Shown in pieces: positions 54,222-62,699 of a stretch of DNA of 64,000 nt; the stretch's first letter is position 1; the number at the start of each line of letters is the position of its first letter. The position numbers and the translations under genes were made by a program. The stretch comes from Armatimonadaceae bacterium. GTDB taxonomy: Bacteria > Armatimonadota > Armatimonadia > Armatimonadales > Armatimonadaceae. The stretch spans positions 53,808 through 117,807 of the forward strand of contig JAUJOK010000008.1 of assembly GCA_030447685.1 (NCBI GenBank), in the 5' to 3' direction. Under the pieces are notes generated by a model. That model did not search any database. It worked only from the letters and a program-made list of their open reading frames with translations, and was not told the DNA's origin.

Positions 54222-54449
54222 TTACTTATTACCCCGTAGCGTATAAACCGCTTCCCCTCTCCCCTGAGCCAGTATGATCTCTTCAAAAACACGTTCTGCA
54301 TCATCCAGGCGCGCAAAAAAGGCGACCATCGCATATGCGCCATTGAATTCTGCCTTGATCTGACCGCCTGGGCCAGCTTCTTCCACGACGGCGCGCGAAA
54401 CGTAATTCAGGTTCAGCGCTTTCTTATCTTTTTCGAGATAAACCCACAT
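54222..54449 (-). CDS. Small hypothetical protein
   Basis: This 75-residue protein starts MWVYLEKDKKALNLNYVSRA, with AGGAGG about eight bases upstream. It looks like a compact beta-sheet protein, resembling small nucleotide or nucleic-acid binding folds, but I do not recognise it. It is downstream of the HIT gene. Confidence 0.6.
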   Translation of the reverse strand: MWVYLEKDKKALNLNYVSRAVVEEAGPGGQIKAEFNGAYAMVAFFARLDDAERVFEEIILAQGRGEAVYTLRGNK

Positions 54450-54500
54450 TTTCGAATCCTCCTCGCCTCATTTATCGGCGCGCGCTTTCGATTTATCCAG

Positions 54501-54932
54501 CTATAAATGCGCCCTGAGCCGCATGGTAATCTCCTGCGCCTGTTCCCCGTTGATACGATGCTGCTCAAACTCCTGTGCGCCGTGCCACGGATGCTGAAGG
54601 TGATCCGGGTCGTTTTCGTAGCGCGGGAACAGATGAACATGAACATGCTGCACTTGATTACCCAGGGAAGCATAGTTCATGCGCCACGGCTGATATGCCG
54701 CTACTGCTGCCTGTGCTGCGATTCTAACTTCCCGAAACAGGGCATCGTGGACATTCGGTTCCAGATCGTGCAGATCACGAACGTGGTTTTTCAACAGCAG
54801 CAACGTGTACCCCTGGTGAAACTGGTGCGGGCTTACCACCCACAGACAATGGTCAAATTCCGCGATCACGAAAGGGTTCCCGCCCTGCCGCCACGAATCT
54901 ACCTGCTGACAGATACTGCATTCTTTGTCCAT
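54501..54932 (-). CDS. HIT-family hydrolase
   Basis: This 143-residue protein has the catalytic triad QVQHVHVHLFPRY, where the last His of HVHVH is the nucleophile. N-terminal CSICQ may bind zinc. HIT proteins cleave nucleoside phosphoramidates or dinucleoside polyphosphates. ATG 54932 is preferred because the longer frame overlaps the divergent neighbour. Confidence 0.85.
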   Translation of the reverse strand: MDKECSICQQVDSWRQGGNPFVIAEFDHCLWVVSPHQFHQGYTLLLLKNHVRDLHDLEPNVHDALFREVRIAAQAAVAAYQPWRMNYASLGNQVQHVHVHLFPRYENDPDHLQHPWHGAQEFEQHRINGEQAQEITMRLRAHL

Positions 54933-54987
54933 ACAGGCATTATTCCCCACCGGCAGTAAGGGAACGCACAAAAGAGGAGGCAACTCT

Positions 54988-55887
54988 ATGATGACGCTTG
55001 AAGAAGCCCCGCCATCGGCGGAACCCACGCGCCTTACCGACGACCAGCGCGACCGACTGGCTGCCGATCTGGAACGCGACGGCTACGCCATGCTGCCGGA
55101 AAAGCTGCCCGCCGGGTGGATTCAGGAAGCGCTGGCGGCTATTGACCGCATTACGCGGGAAAAGCGCGCCGAAGACTCGTCGCTTACGGGTGTAAAGGTG
55201 CAGAACTGTGTCGATGCCGATCCCGCGTTCCTGCGCCTGATGATGTACGAACCGGCCCTCCAGCTTTGCTACGACATTTTCGGGCCGATGTTTCATCTGA
55301 ATCAGTCCAACTTTGTCAGCCGCCCCCGTGACAATAAGACCGTGGCGGACTTCGTCAGCAGCAGTCCGTGGCATGCGGACGGCCCGCGCCCCGGCCTTTT
55401 TCCCAAGGTGGACGGTGCGATGGGCCTGCACTATTTGAAGTTCGGCTATTTTCTGACCGACCTCACCCACGGCAACGGCGGCTCCTTGATGGTGGTGCGC
55501 GGCTCGCACCGCCGCCCGGAACTGGATGGCAAAGGCGGCAGTTTTCGAATCGACGACTACGAAAAGAACGTGGTGAAGTTCGACTGCGAACCGGGAACGG
55601 TTATCGTCTTTCACCAGGCCCAGTGGCACGCCGCGCCGCCGAACCAGTCTGAGACGGAGCGCAAGAACGTCTACATCAGCTACTGCCCGACCTGGATGCG
55701 TCCCCTCGACCGCGAGTTTCCCACCGAAGCCGATCTGGCCGGACGCACGGACGAAGAACGCTGGCTTCTGGGCGAGCCGCGCCCGGCGCAGCAGTGGTGG
55801 CTTCCACGCGGCAACGACAGCGAGCGCATGGCCCGGTTCCGCCGCGATAGCCAGACCAGAGGCCCCGCCATCGTCAACTACGATTAG
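54988..55887 (+). CDS. Phytanoyl-CoA dioxygenase (PhyH) family protein
   Basis: This 299-residue Fe(II)/2-oxoglutarate oxygenase has the WHADGPRP motif (His-x-Asp) and a distal His in FHQAQWHAAPPN, with KNVYISYCPTW. AGAGGAGG precedes the ATG. The substrate is unknown; some members act on small hydroxylated metabolites. A strong terminator follows. Confidence 0.85.
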   Translation: MMTLEEAPPSAEPTRLTDDQRDRLAADLERDGYAMLPEKLPAGWIQEALAAIDRITREKRAEDSSLTGVKVQNCVDADPAFLRLMMYEPALQLCYDIFGPMFHLNQSNFVSRPRDNKTVADFVSSSPWHADGPRPGLFPKVDGAMGLHYLKFGYFLTDLTHGNGGSLMVVRGSHRRPELDGKGGSFRIDDYEKNVVKFDCEPGTVIVFHQAQWHAAPPNQSETERKNVYISYCPTWMRPLDREFPTEADLAGRTDEERWLLGEPRPAQQWWLPRGNDSERMARFRRDSQTRGPAIVNYD

Positions 55888-55904
55888 CTTTCCTGAAATC
55901 ATGC

Positions 55905-55937
55905 GGGCCGGATGTGGCGGCATCCGGCCCATTTTTT
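55905..55937 (+). terminator. Rho-independent terminator
   Basis: A 10-bp perfect stem (55905-55914 with 55921-55930), loop TGGCGG, and T-run 55932-55937. Confidence 0.9.
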
Positions 55938-56058
55938 CGCCATTTACTCAAACTTTTGTTTTCATTTTTAGGAACTGTTCGCGCCTAAAAAACGTAATTA
56001 ACAATAGCTGATTACTTCAGGTGCGAGCAGCGCGTGGAGAAAAGAAAGGAAACACAGG

Positions 56059-56421
56059 ATGAGAATACAGTCCGGGATGCTGGTGCATCTTGGCTTCGGC
56101 AAGTACGTCCGCTCGGATCAGGTCACGGCGGTTCTTCCGATTGACGAGGAGCGCGGGCCGGGACGGCGTACGTTCGTCCATATAGAGGGGCGGAGAGACC
56201 CTATGGTAGCCTCGCGCGCCGAGGACTCTATCGTGCGCGATCTGGTGCAGGAGCCGCGCGAAGTGACGCAGTCGCGCCAGCAGCAGGAGATTTTGCGCGA
56301 CCTGCTCGGCGACCTGAGCAACGTAAACAAGACCGTTCGCCGCATCAGCCGCGACGAGGGCGGCCTGGATGTAGACCGCCTGGAGCGGCGCATCCGCGAG
56401 GTGCTTCAGGAAGAGGGCTAA
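56059..56421 (+). CDS. DUF370/RemA-like protein with C-terminal helices
   Basis: This 120-residue protein begins with LVHLGFGKYVRSDQVTAVLP, followed by RRTFVHIEGRRDPMVASRAE. This resembles the RemA/DUF370 regulator fold. A charged helical end follows (DVDRLERRIREVLQEEG). RemA-type proteins control biofilm genes in other bacteria; here the role is inferred. Confidence 0.65.
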   Translation: MRIQSGMLVHLGFGKYVRSDQVTAVLPIDEERGPGRRTFVHIEGRRDPMVASRAEDSIVRDLVQEPREVTQSRQQQEILRDLLGDLSNVNKTVRRISRDEGGLDVDRLERRIREVLQEEG

Positions 56422-56452
56422 GTCCCCCGCCGTTCGATAAATTCCCTTGACA

Positions 56453-56482
56453 AGCGACGAGGCATCCCCTCGCCGCTTTTTT
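56453..56482 (+). terminator. Probable terminator
   Basis: A 10-bp stem with one mismatch (56453-56462 with 56468-56477) and six T. Confidence 0.7.
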
Positions 56483-56525
56483 GTTGCCTTCCTGCGATAC
56501 AATGATGGAAATTAGGGAGGTACGC

Positions 56526-56864
56526 ATGAGCAACCCAAACGAGCGTGAGTTGGAAAAACGACTGCGTGAAGCCGCCGCCCTGCATGCCCAGGAGGTGGAA
56601 CGTTCTGTACAAACCCTGCTTGCCGAGGTAGAGGAGCGGGCAATCGAAAAAGATCAGGAGAATCCGCACGCGCTCTCTGAAGCCTTGGAGCGAATCCGCC
56701 TGACGCCCGAGAGGCTGAATGAGGGGCGTGTTCGCAGCATCAAAACATTCCGGCCACGCACCCCGCCGCCCTCCGGAACAAACGGCATGGAGCGTGTCTA
56801 TGGGGGCTTCTCCACGCCCGAAACTGAGGAAGAGATTATTGCAGCGCTGGAAGCGCTGCAATGA
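56526..56864 (+). CDS. Putative antitoxin of PIN-domain toxin
   Basis: This 112-residue protein is largely helical (ERELEKRLREAAALHAQEVE). It ends in a Pro-rich arm with GFSTPETEEEIIAALEAL. The next ATG overlaps its stop as ATGA, the usual arrangement of a VapBC pair. It has no obvious DNA-binding domain, which is atypical for VapB. GGGAGG precedes the ATG. Confidence 0.65.
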   Translation: MSNPNERELEKRLREAAALHAQEVERSVQTLLAEVEERAIEKDQENPHALSEALERIRLTPERLNEGRVRSIKTFRPRTPPPSGTNGMERVYGGFSTPETEEEIIAALEALQ

Positions 56865-57307
56865 CGGCTGCCACTTCTGCGTCTCCCTTGTATTTGCTGG
56901 ATACGAATATCCTCCTGCACTATGTTCGCCGTGATACGCTGGGACAGTGGGTTGAAGTGAACTACTCGCTCCTGACGACGCCGACCGTGCCGCTCATCAG
57001 CATTGTCAGCGAAGGCGAATTACGTTCTCTGGGTCTTCAAAGGGCGTGGGGGGCGACACGGATGCAGCAGCTTGAGTTTCTGCTGACCAGCTTCTCGCGT
57101 GTCTCGCTGGACGAACCGGGAATCGTGGAGGCTTATGCTGCCCTTGATGCCTATTGTGAAAGCACCGGCAATGCAATAGGCAAGAACGACCTGTGGATTG
57201 CGGCCACGGCGAATGTGACCGGCGCGACGCTGCTCACAACGGATCGGGATTTCGACCATCTGCACCCCAATTACGTCGTGCGGGATTGGATAGACCCGCG
57301 CCCGTGA
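56861..57307 (+). CDS. PIN-domain ribonuclease, VapC-like toxin
   Basis: This 148-residue protein has the PIN acidic residues: LLDTNILLHYVR, SEGELRSLG, KNDLWIAATANV and LTTDRDFDH. These correspond to the four Asp/Glu that bind Mg. It would cleave RNA when free of the antitoxin. The coupled upstream gene is the likely antitoxin. Confidence 0.88.
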   Translation: MTAATSASPLYLLDTNILLHYVRRDTLGQWVEVNYSLLTTPTVPLISIVSEGELRSLGLQRAWGATRMQQLEFLLTSFSRVSLDEPGIVEAYAALDAYCESTGNAIGKNDLWIAATANVTGATLLTTDRDFDHLHPNYVVRDWIDPRP

Positions 57308-57354
57308 TCTTTCGGCACACCGGGAAGTATTGATTCCTGCGATACAATAAAGCT

Positions 57355-58746
57355 ATGACAATGGATACACGCACGATAACGGTGATTGGGGCGGGGATGG
57401 CGGGCAGCGAGGCGGCCTGGCAGGCGGCGCAGCGCGGCGCGAAGGTGCGCCTTATAGAAATGCGGCCTGTGAAGATGACGCCCGCCCACCACACGGACAA
57501 AGCCGCCGAGATAGTCTGCTCGAACTCGTTCAAGAGCAACCATATTACCAACGCTTCCGGGCTTTTGAAGCAAGAGATGCGGCGGCTGGATTCGCTGATT
57601 GTCGGTTGCGCGGATGCGAGCGCGGTGCCCGCCGGTGAGGCGCTGGCCGTGGACCGCGACGCCTTCTCCGAAGCGGTGACGGCGCAGCTCCAGGCGCACC
57701 CGAACATTGAGTTTGTGCGCGACGAGGCGACGAGCGTGCCGGACGAGGGCGTGGTGATTATCGCCAGCGGGCCGCTGACCTCGGATGCGCTGGCGGCCAA
57801 GATCGGCGAACTGACGGGGCGCTATGACCTGTACTTTTACGATGCCGTCGCGCCTATCGTGGACGCTGCGACTATCGATTACGACAAAGTGTTCAAGGCG
57901 TCGCGCTGGGGCCGCTCGTCGGAGAGTGGCGGCGGCGGCGAAGCCGCGCTCAATTCCGCCTCCGGCGGTGATGCCGCCTATTTGAACTGCCCGTTCGAAA
58001 AGGACGAGTACCTGGCGTTTCATGCCGAATTGGTCAAGGCGGAGAAAGCGCCCGTCCATGACTTCGAGGACATCAAGTATTTTGAGGCGTGCCTGCCGGT
58101 GGAGGAACTGGCGGCGCGCGGTCCTAAAACACTGGCCTTTGGACCGCTGAAGCCGGTCGGGCTGGAAGACCCGCGCACCGGGCGCAGGCCCTATGCCGTC
58201 GTCCAGCTTCGGCAGGAGAATTCGGCGGCGACGCTGTATAACCTAGTCGGCTTCCAGACGCGGCTTAAGTGGGGCGAGCAGAAGCGTATTTTTCGTATGA
58301 TTCCCGGACTGGAAAACGCCGAGTTCGTTCGCTTCGGCGTCATGCACCGCAACACCTATATCCATTCGCCGAGCCTGCTGCACCCCACGCTGCAAATGCG
58401 GGAACATTCCCGCATCCACTTCGCGGGGCAGATGGTGGGGGTGGAAGGGTATCTGGAATCGGCGGCGATGGGACTGGTGGCCGGAATCAACGCAGCCCGC
58501 GCCGTCAGCGAGGAGGCTCCCGTCGTCTTCCCTGAGGAGACGGCGCTGGGTGCGCTTACTCAGTATGTCAGCGCCTACGAGGGCAAGACGTTCGCACCCA
58601 TGAACGCCTGCTGGGGGCTGCTGCCGCCGCTGCCGGAGCGGGTCAAAGATAAAAAAGAGAAGGGCCGCCTGATGGCCGAGCGGGCGCGGGCGGCCTTTGA
58701 TAACCTGCTGGTTCGCGAGCACCTGGCCGCGACGGCGGGCGTTTGA
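57355..58746 (+). CDS. trmFO: Methylenetetrahydrofolate--tRNA-(uracil-5-)-methyltransferase
   Basis: This 463-residue FAD protein makes m5U54 in tRNA. The FAD motif is ITVIGAGMAGSEAAWQAAQRG. Family motifs EIVCSNSFKSN, LKQEMRRLDSLI, FYDAVAPIV, YLNCPFEKDEYLAF, and CMNACWGLLPPL-like end (NACWGLLPPLPERV) are visible. ATG 57355 and 57361 are both possible. A TACAAT lies just before; the same TTCCTGCGATACAAT string occurs at 56490. Confidence 0.95.
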   Translation: MTMDTRTITVIGAGMAGSEAAWQAAQRGAKVRLIEMRPVKMTPAHHTDKAAEIVCSNSFKSNHITNASGLLKQEMRRLDSLIVGCADASAVPAGEALAVDRDAFSEAVTAQLQAHPNIEFVRDEATSVPDEGVVIIASGPLTSDALAAKIGELTGRYDLYFYDAVAPIVDAATIDYDKVFKASRWGRSSESGGGGEAALNSASGGDAAYLNCPFEKDEYLAFHAELVKAEKAPVHDFEDIKYFEACLPVEELAARGPKTLAFGPLKPVGLEDPRTGRRPYAVVQLRQENSAATLYNLVGFQTRLKWGEQKRIFRMIPGLENAEFVRFGVMHRNTYIHSPSLLHPTLQMREHSRIHFAGQMVGVEGYLESAAMGLVAGINAARAVSEEAPVVFPEETALGALTQYVSAYEGKTFAPMNACWGLLPPLPERVKDKKEKGRLMAERARAAFDNLLVREHLAATAGV

Positions 58747-58877
58747 GCGGTAACACAGATAGACAGGCCGCCTCTGTCCCTCCCCCATCGCCGCCCGAAG
58801 ACGCCTCAGTGCAGAAGATGTACCAGCGCCTGCGGAAAAAGCTGCGCGAATTTTCTCGGGAAGAAGCGCAGGTCTGA
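58743..58877 (+). CDS. Possible 44-residue peptide overlapping the trmFO stop
   Basis: TTG 58743 overlaps the trmFO TGA. The frame encodes a Pro-rich start and a basic helix (YQRLRKKLREFSREEAQ). Such short helical tails sometimes follow trmFO or ribosomal genes, but no family is recognised and there is no ribosome site. Confidence 0.3.
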   Translation: MSGNTDRQAASVPPPSPPEDASVQKMYQRLRKKLREFSREEAQV

Positions 58878-58904
58878 GCCTCTGCCCCGGCCTGCGCTTT
58901 CTGA

Positions 58905-59984
58905 CTATCTCCCGTGCCCACCCATCATGGGTATGCCTCCGGGAAGCCCCGGCGCTTGCGGCCCTTTCACCGGCACCGTATCGCGCAGGCTGGCGATAAC
59001 GCGCAGAAAGGCGGGCTTTAGCTTCGGCCAGTCCGCCTCCGAACACTGGCACACCACCGACGCAATCAGCGTCGGCCCGGTCAGCGAGGCGCGGTAGCCG
59101 TGAACTTTCCCCCCGAAGCCGTACTGGTTTCCGGTTGCCGTGTACTCGGACAGGCGCGCGTCCGGCTCGAAGCGTCCCTCTTTAAAAATCATTCCGCCCA
59201 TGCGGCTCTGGAACTTCGCCACCGCCGTCTCCTGATACCCCTTCAGCCGGTTCTTGAGGCCCTTCTTCGACCGCCGGTGCAATGCCGCCGCCGCAGAGCC
59301 GGTCATGGACTCAGGCACAGTCTCCTTTCCCAGCACCAGTTCCCCCATCGCCTGGCCCGCAACCGTGGTCGTGGTGATCTCTATTTTGGCATTGCCGGAG
59401 GTCAGAAAAACCCCGTCTGAATTGGTAAGCTGCTTATCGCCCGCCGCCGCGCCGACGGCGCGCGTATCCCAGCCGCCAGGCGTGTCGCAGGTAAAAGAGC
59501 CGTCCGCTGCGGTAAAGGTGGCAAACGAGGTGGGTACGGCCACGGGAGGGGGCGTACGAAAAACGAAATAGGCGATAAGGGCCAGAACGGCGACTGCGCC
59601 GCCCGCAATGATCATCCCAATCCGACGAGCGCCGCCGCCGCTGCCGCTGCCATATTCCTCTGGGACACTGTCCGGTCGCAGCGGATACGGGCGTGGTGGA
59701 GCCTGCACGGCAGCAGGGTGTGCCGCCACAGCAGGGGAACCGGTCGATAAAGACGCTGCTGGCGCGCCCGAGAAAGCAGTGACGCCGCTGCTGCTGCTGT
59801 GGAGGGCGGTTCCTTCTCCGACCGGAGCAAGCGAGGCAGGCGTGCCACCGCCTAAAGCAGACAGCCCGCCAATACTGTTTCCGGCGGAGGGGGTGGGGTT
59901 ACTGCCGGGCGATGCGGCCTGTGTGTCGGGTGCAGCCGGGCGATGTCCACCGATAGGGGCGAGATCGTCATCAAGGGTATCCAT
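58905..59984 (-). CDS. Membrane protein with Pro/Ser-rich cytoplasmic part
   Basis: This 359-residue protein has a long low-complexity Pro/Ala/Ser N-terminus, one membrane segment (IGMIIAGGAVAVLALIAYFVF) and an external domain of about 190 residues (TFTAADGSFTCDTPGGWDTR to FLRVIASLRDTVP). The external fold resembles PsbP-like or DUF1795-like proteins. A ribosome site (GGAGAAAGGA) precedes ATG 59984. Function is unknown. Confidence 0.6.
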   Translation of the reverse strand: MDTLDDDLAPIGGHRPAAPDTQAASPGSNPTPSAGNSIGGLSALGGGTPASLAPVGEGTALHSSSSGVTAFSGAPAASLSTGSPAVAAHPAAVQAPPRPYPLRPDSVPEEYGSGSGGGARRIGMIIAGGAVAVLALIAYFVFRTPPPVAVPTSFATFTAADGSFTCDTPGGWDTRAVGAAAGDKQLTNSDGVFLTSGNAKIEITTTTVAGQAMGELVLGKETVPESMTGSAAAALHRRSKKGLKNRLKGYQETAVAKFQSRMGGMIFKEGRFEPDARLSEYTATGNQYGFGGKVHGYRASLTGPTLIASVVCQCSEADWPKLKPAFLRVIASLRDTVPVKGPQAPGLPGGIPMMGGHGR

Positions 59985-60408
59985 ACGTGCGTATCCTTTC
60001 TCCGCGTGCGACGACGCTGTGCTGAACGCATACCGCGTACAGGCCAAATCGGAGATTATCCGGCCAGGTTTACACGCCTGCCGCTCCGCTTTAGCTCGGG
60101 GTGGCGGACAGGCACGTAGGGAAGATTGGGGAGTTGTTTGCAAGGTGGGAAGCGCCGCCCGCGCCGCCCGCGGACTGATCTTGCTCACGTGTGTCTCCCG
60201 TCAATCGCCCAAGTCGCTCTGGTCGCCACTTGCAGCGTGTTTTCAATGCTTAGTCGCTTGATTCACTGTTGATGGGCAATTTTCCTGCCGTTATCAAAAA
60301 AGCCGGGTAATTTTATTTCCGTATTTGATCCCCGCCGTAACAGCAGACCTATTCTCAGGGGGCAGCGTTGTCAGGCATCCCCCGGTACCGGCCTGTCCCG
60401 GCACAGAT
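59985..60408. other. Intergenic region, no feature recognised
   Basis: About 424 bases with no gene-like frame. It contains the upstream region of the minus-strand gene at 58905 and no clear promoter. Confidence 0.5.
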
Positions 60409-60726
60409 TCATCCGTTGTGGCTGGACTTATTACGCCGCTGAAGGCGCACCAAATAGAGGATAAAGGAACCTAACCCCGCGAAGCGGTAGCTCGAATCGA
60501 CATAGTGCTCGATGACATAAAAAGCGAAGTAGTAAAACCGTGCAAAACACCCTACGGCGATTGCCAGCAGGAGGGCTGCCCGCAGGCTCGGATGTTCCAA
60601 AAGCAGGGCGGCGGCGGCCAGAAGGGCGGCAAGAAGAAACAGGAAGCCCTTCAGGTAGATCAGCTTCGGATTCGTGATGTCACCATACCAGCGGCCTGGC
60701 TGCTGCTGTGGTTCTTGCGGCATCAT
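60409..60726 (-). CDS. Small two-span membrane protein
   Basis: This 105-residue protein has membrane segments about residues 26-42 and 50-72 with Phe/Tyr-rich ends (FARFYYFAFYVIEHYVD). The N-terminus is Gln/Pro-rich. No family recognised. ATG 60726 or 60723. Confidence 0.6.
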   Translation of the reverse strand: MMPQEPQQQPGRWYGDITNPKLIYLKGFLFLLAALLAAAALLLEHPSLRAALLLAIAVGCFARFYYFAFYVIEHYVDSSYRFAGLGSFILYLVRLQRRNKSSHNG

Positions 60727-60770
60727 TTACCCTTATTTCCCTGGTTCCCCCACTTTTCCCTCCCCGCAGA

Positions 60771-60800
60771 AAGAGCCTGCTCCATCTGGGGCAGGCTCTT
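60771..60800 (-). terminator. Terminator after small secreted protein gene
   Basis: A 13-bp stem (one U-G pair) with ATCT-type loop; arms 60771-60783 and 60788-60800. The minus-strand side runs into TTTC. Confidence 0.65.
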
Positions 60801-60857
60801 CGGCGAGGATAGTGTGCAGGGACAGGGAAAGGTCAAGGAGATAATGGCCTGCCTGCA

Positions 60858-61103
60858 TTACCGGGAACCGGTACGCGATGGGCGACCGTCTTCCCGACGC
60901 CCGGCGGACTTCTTCGGGTGCTGGCTGGGCCTCTTCTCGCCCCACATGACGTATCGCCTGGCAACGGTAACGCGGGATGCGTGGCTGCTCCGCTTGGCAG
61001 TGGCGGTGCCTGCGGCGCAAGCGGGCAGCGAAGATGCGACAGTGCCGGCCAGTAAAGTGACGAGTGCCACTACAGGCAGACGCGCGGCGCGGCAAGGATT
61101 CAT
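60858..61103 (-). CDS. Small secreted basic protein
   Basis: This 81-residue protein has a signal peptide (LPVVALVTLLAGTVASSLPACAA) and a short basic mature part with WGEKRPSQHPKKSAGRR. The downstream terminator supports a real transcript. A longer frame starts at 61163. Function unknown. Confidence 0.45.
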   Translation of the reverse strand: MNPCRAARLPVVALVTLLAGTVASSLPACAAGTATAKRSSHASRVTVARRYVMWGEKRPSQHPKKSAGRREDGRPSRTGSR

Positions 61104-61444
61104 TCCTGCCGATGTCCGCAACAAAGCTTGTCTGGTATATGCGCTATGGGCTTGCATAGCCAATCTATCGGATCAGGCGTGGGGGTTCCTCAGGGCACGG
61201 CGGCGGTACCAACGGAATCCCGGCAAGAATGCGATGCTCCGGCTAATGCTTCTCTCCTTACGGTGCGGTGATACGCCTGGGAATGGACTGCTGATAAAGG
61301 TGAGCGACAACCGCATTGCTGTCCGACGGCGGCCCTGAAGAAGCGAGGCCAAAGATCCGATAGTAGTAGCGGGCAGGTCGCCGCACCGTTTGGTAAGGCG
61401 TACGTAGAAGCTCAAATTTACCTTTTGCAAACGAAAGAAACGCC
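61104..61444. other. Intergenic region before pilin gene
   Basis: About 340 bases separate the divergent secreted-protein and pilin genes. A weak minus-strand promoter-like TTGGCT/TATACC pair lies near 61135-61165. No gene recognised. Confidence 0.4.
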
Positions 61445-61813
61445 ATGCTTTCCGCCTCCCTGAAGAAGTCCGCCCGCCGCGGCTTTACGCTCATCGAGAT
61501 CATGATCGTGGTGCTGATCATCGGCATCCTGCTCGCCATCGCCGTTCCTAACTTCGTCAAAGCTCGTGAGTCCAGCCGCGCCAAAGCCTGCGTGGGCAAC
61601 CTCAAGCAGATCGATGCGGCCAAAGAGCAGTTTGCGATGGACGGCAAGAAGGCCACCGGCGCGACGGTGGGCACCGGCGACATCTATGGCTCCGACAAGT
61701 ACATCAAGACCGCTCCGGTCTGCCCCAGCGGCGGCACCTACACCGAGAACGCCGTCGGCACCGCCCCGACCTGCAACATTGTCTCGCCGGCTCCCAACCA
61801 GCACTCGCTGTAA
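61445..61813 (+). CDS. Type IV/II pilin-like protein
   Basis: This 122-residue protein has the prepilin site RRGFTLIEIMIVVLIIGILLA (cleavage after Gly, Glu at +5) and NFVKARESSRAKACVGNLKQ. The mature part is short with two Cys (APVCPSGG and APTCNIV) that may form a disulfide. It differs from the H-X9-DG pseudopilin at 13.3 kb. It may form a pilus or a secretion pseudopilus; assembly genes are not in the window. Confidence 0.85.
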   Translation: MLSASLKKSARRGFTLIEIMIVVLIIGILLAIAVPNFVKARESSRAKACVGNLKQIDAAKEQFAMDGKKATGATVGTGDIYGSDKYIKTAPVCPSGGTYTENAVGTAPTCNIVSPAPNQHSL

Positions 61814-61862
61814 GAACAGAGCCAGGGACACCGCCTGTGAGGGTGGGAGTGCCGGATAAAAA

Positions 61863-61893
61863 AAGGGCCAGGTCATTTACGACCTGGCCCTTC
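61863..61893 (+). terminator. Terminator after pilin gene (first of three)
   Basis: A 12-bp perfect stem (61863-61874 with 61881-61892) but only a short T-rich tail. Confidence 0.7.
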
Positions 61894-61973
61894 TTCACGT
61901 TCAGGCTGTGGGCCGCCGCCGCGTCCTCAGACAGGCGGGACGATAACAGCGGAGGATCTGAGGTAAGGCAAAA

Positions 61974-62011
61974 CTGCCCTCTCCTTTTTCAGGAGAGGGC
62001 AGAATTTTTTT
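61974..62011 (+). terminator. Strong terminator (second of three)
   Basis: A 12-bp perfect stem (61974-61985 with 61991-62002) and seven T at 62005-62011. Confidence 0.85.
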
Positions 62012-62073
62012 CGATGCCACCCTAAAGATACCTGTAAAGATTACCGATACAGGTAATGACACTAACCTACCTC

Positions 62074-62110
62074 GGCCCGTTCCGGCTAAAAGCTGGAGCG
62101 GGTCATTTTT
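62074..62110 (+). terminator. Terminator (third of three)
   Basis: A 14-bp stem with three wobble pairs and AAA loop, followed by five T. Confidence 0.65.
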
Positions 62111-62304
62111 CATTTCACCGGCGGCACCTGTGCGGATTATACGCTAAGTCCCATATATTGACAAGACTTTTGAAATGACCCCTATATATAGGCTGCCGTC
62201 AGGTCTTTCTGGGCCTCTTGCTGCCTCATTGCCAAAGTCAGGGAAAACACAACAGGCCGCAACGCTTTGGAGCGCCCGGCCCGTTCGAACTGTGGATTTT
62301 CACA

Positions 62305-62508
62305 TCATGGCTTGCGGTTCAGCCAATTTCGCCATAGCCAGGCTAACGCCACCATCGCCCAGCTTATGGCTGCCCACAACGGTAAAACGCGGCGGCTTTG
62401 CTCGGGCATATCCATCGGCCAGACTAAGGTAAGCAGGATTGCCAGCGCTGTTGAGGCGATGCAGGTGATGTTGGAGTGCCTCGTGTGCTTGCCCTGGAAC
62501 CAGACAAT
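62305..62508 (-). pseudogene. Possible truncated membrane-protein ORF
   Basis: A 67-residue open frame without a normal start reads two hydrophobic stretches (ITCIASTALAILLTLVWP and LPLWAAISWAMVALAWLW) and ends NWLNRKP-stop. It lies next to the tRNA scar; a disrupted gene is one reading, chance another. Confidence 0.25.
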
Positions 62509-62521
62509 CTAAAGGGGGAAA

Positions 62522-62564
62522 TGGTGCGCCTGAAGGGACTCGAACCCCTGGCCTTGTGCTCCGG
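62522..62564 (-). tRNA. 3' tRNA fragment, probable integration scar (att site)
   Basis: On the minus strand the segment reads from an anticodon-loop-like CCGGA through a T-arm (GGGGTTCGAGTCCC) to an acceptor strand ending in CCA. No 5' half precedes it. The loop CCG suggests tRNA-Arg(CCG), but this is tentative. Such scars mark tyrosine-recombinase integration, and an integrase gene lies 136 bp away. The orientation implies that the element lies to the right. Confidence 0.75.
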
Positions 62565-62699
62565 CGTTTTCGCCTATACCGCAGGTCTAAAGACGAAAAA
62601 GGCGAGATTTGTTCCTCAATATTCACACCTCCTGCAAGTTATTCACGGGGCTGTTTAGCCGGTTCCGGGACTATCCCGAAAACAGCAAAGGGTCTCAGA

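Noticed and set aside
54089..54277. Plus-strand 62-codon frame
   Set aside because: It runs through an inverted repeat and over the end of an opposite-strand gene, with no ribosome site.
62522..62600. Complete tRNA gene
   Set aside because: The T-arm and acceptor 3' strand are present, but no 5' acceptor, D-arm or anticodon stem can be paired.
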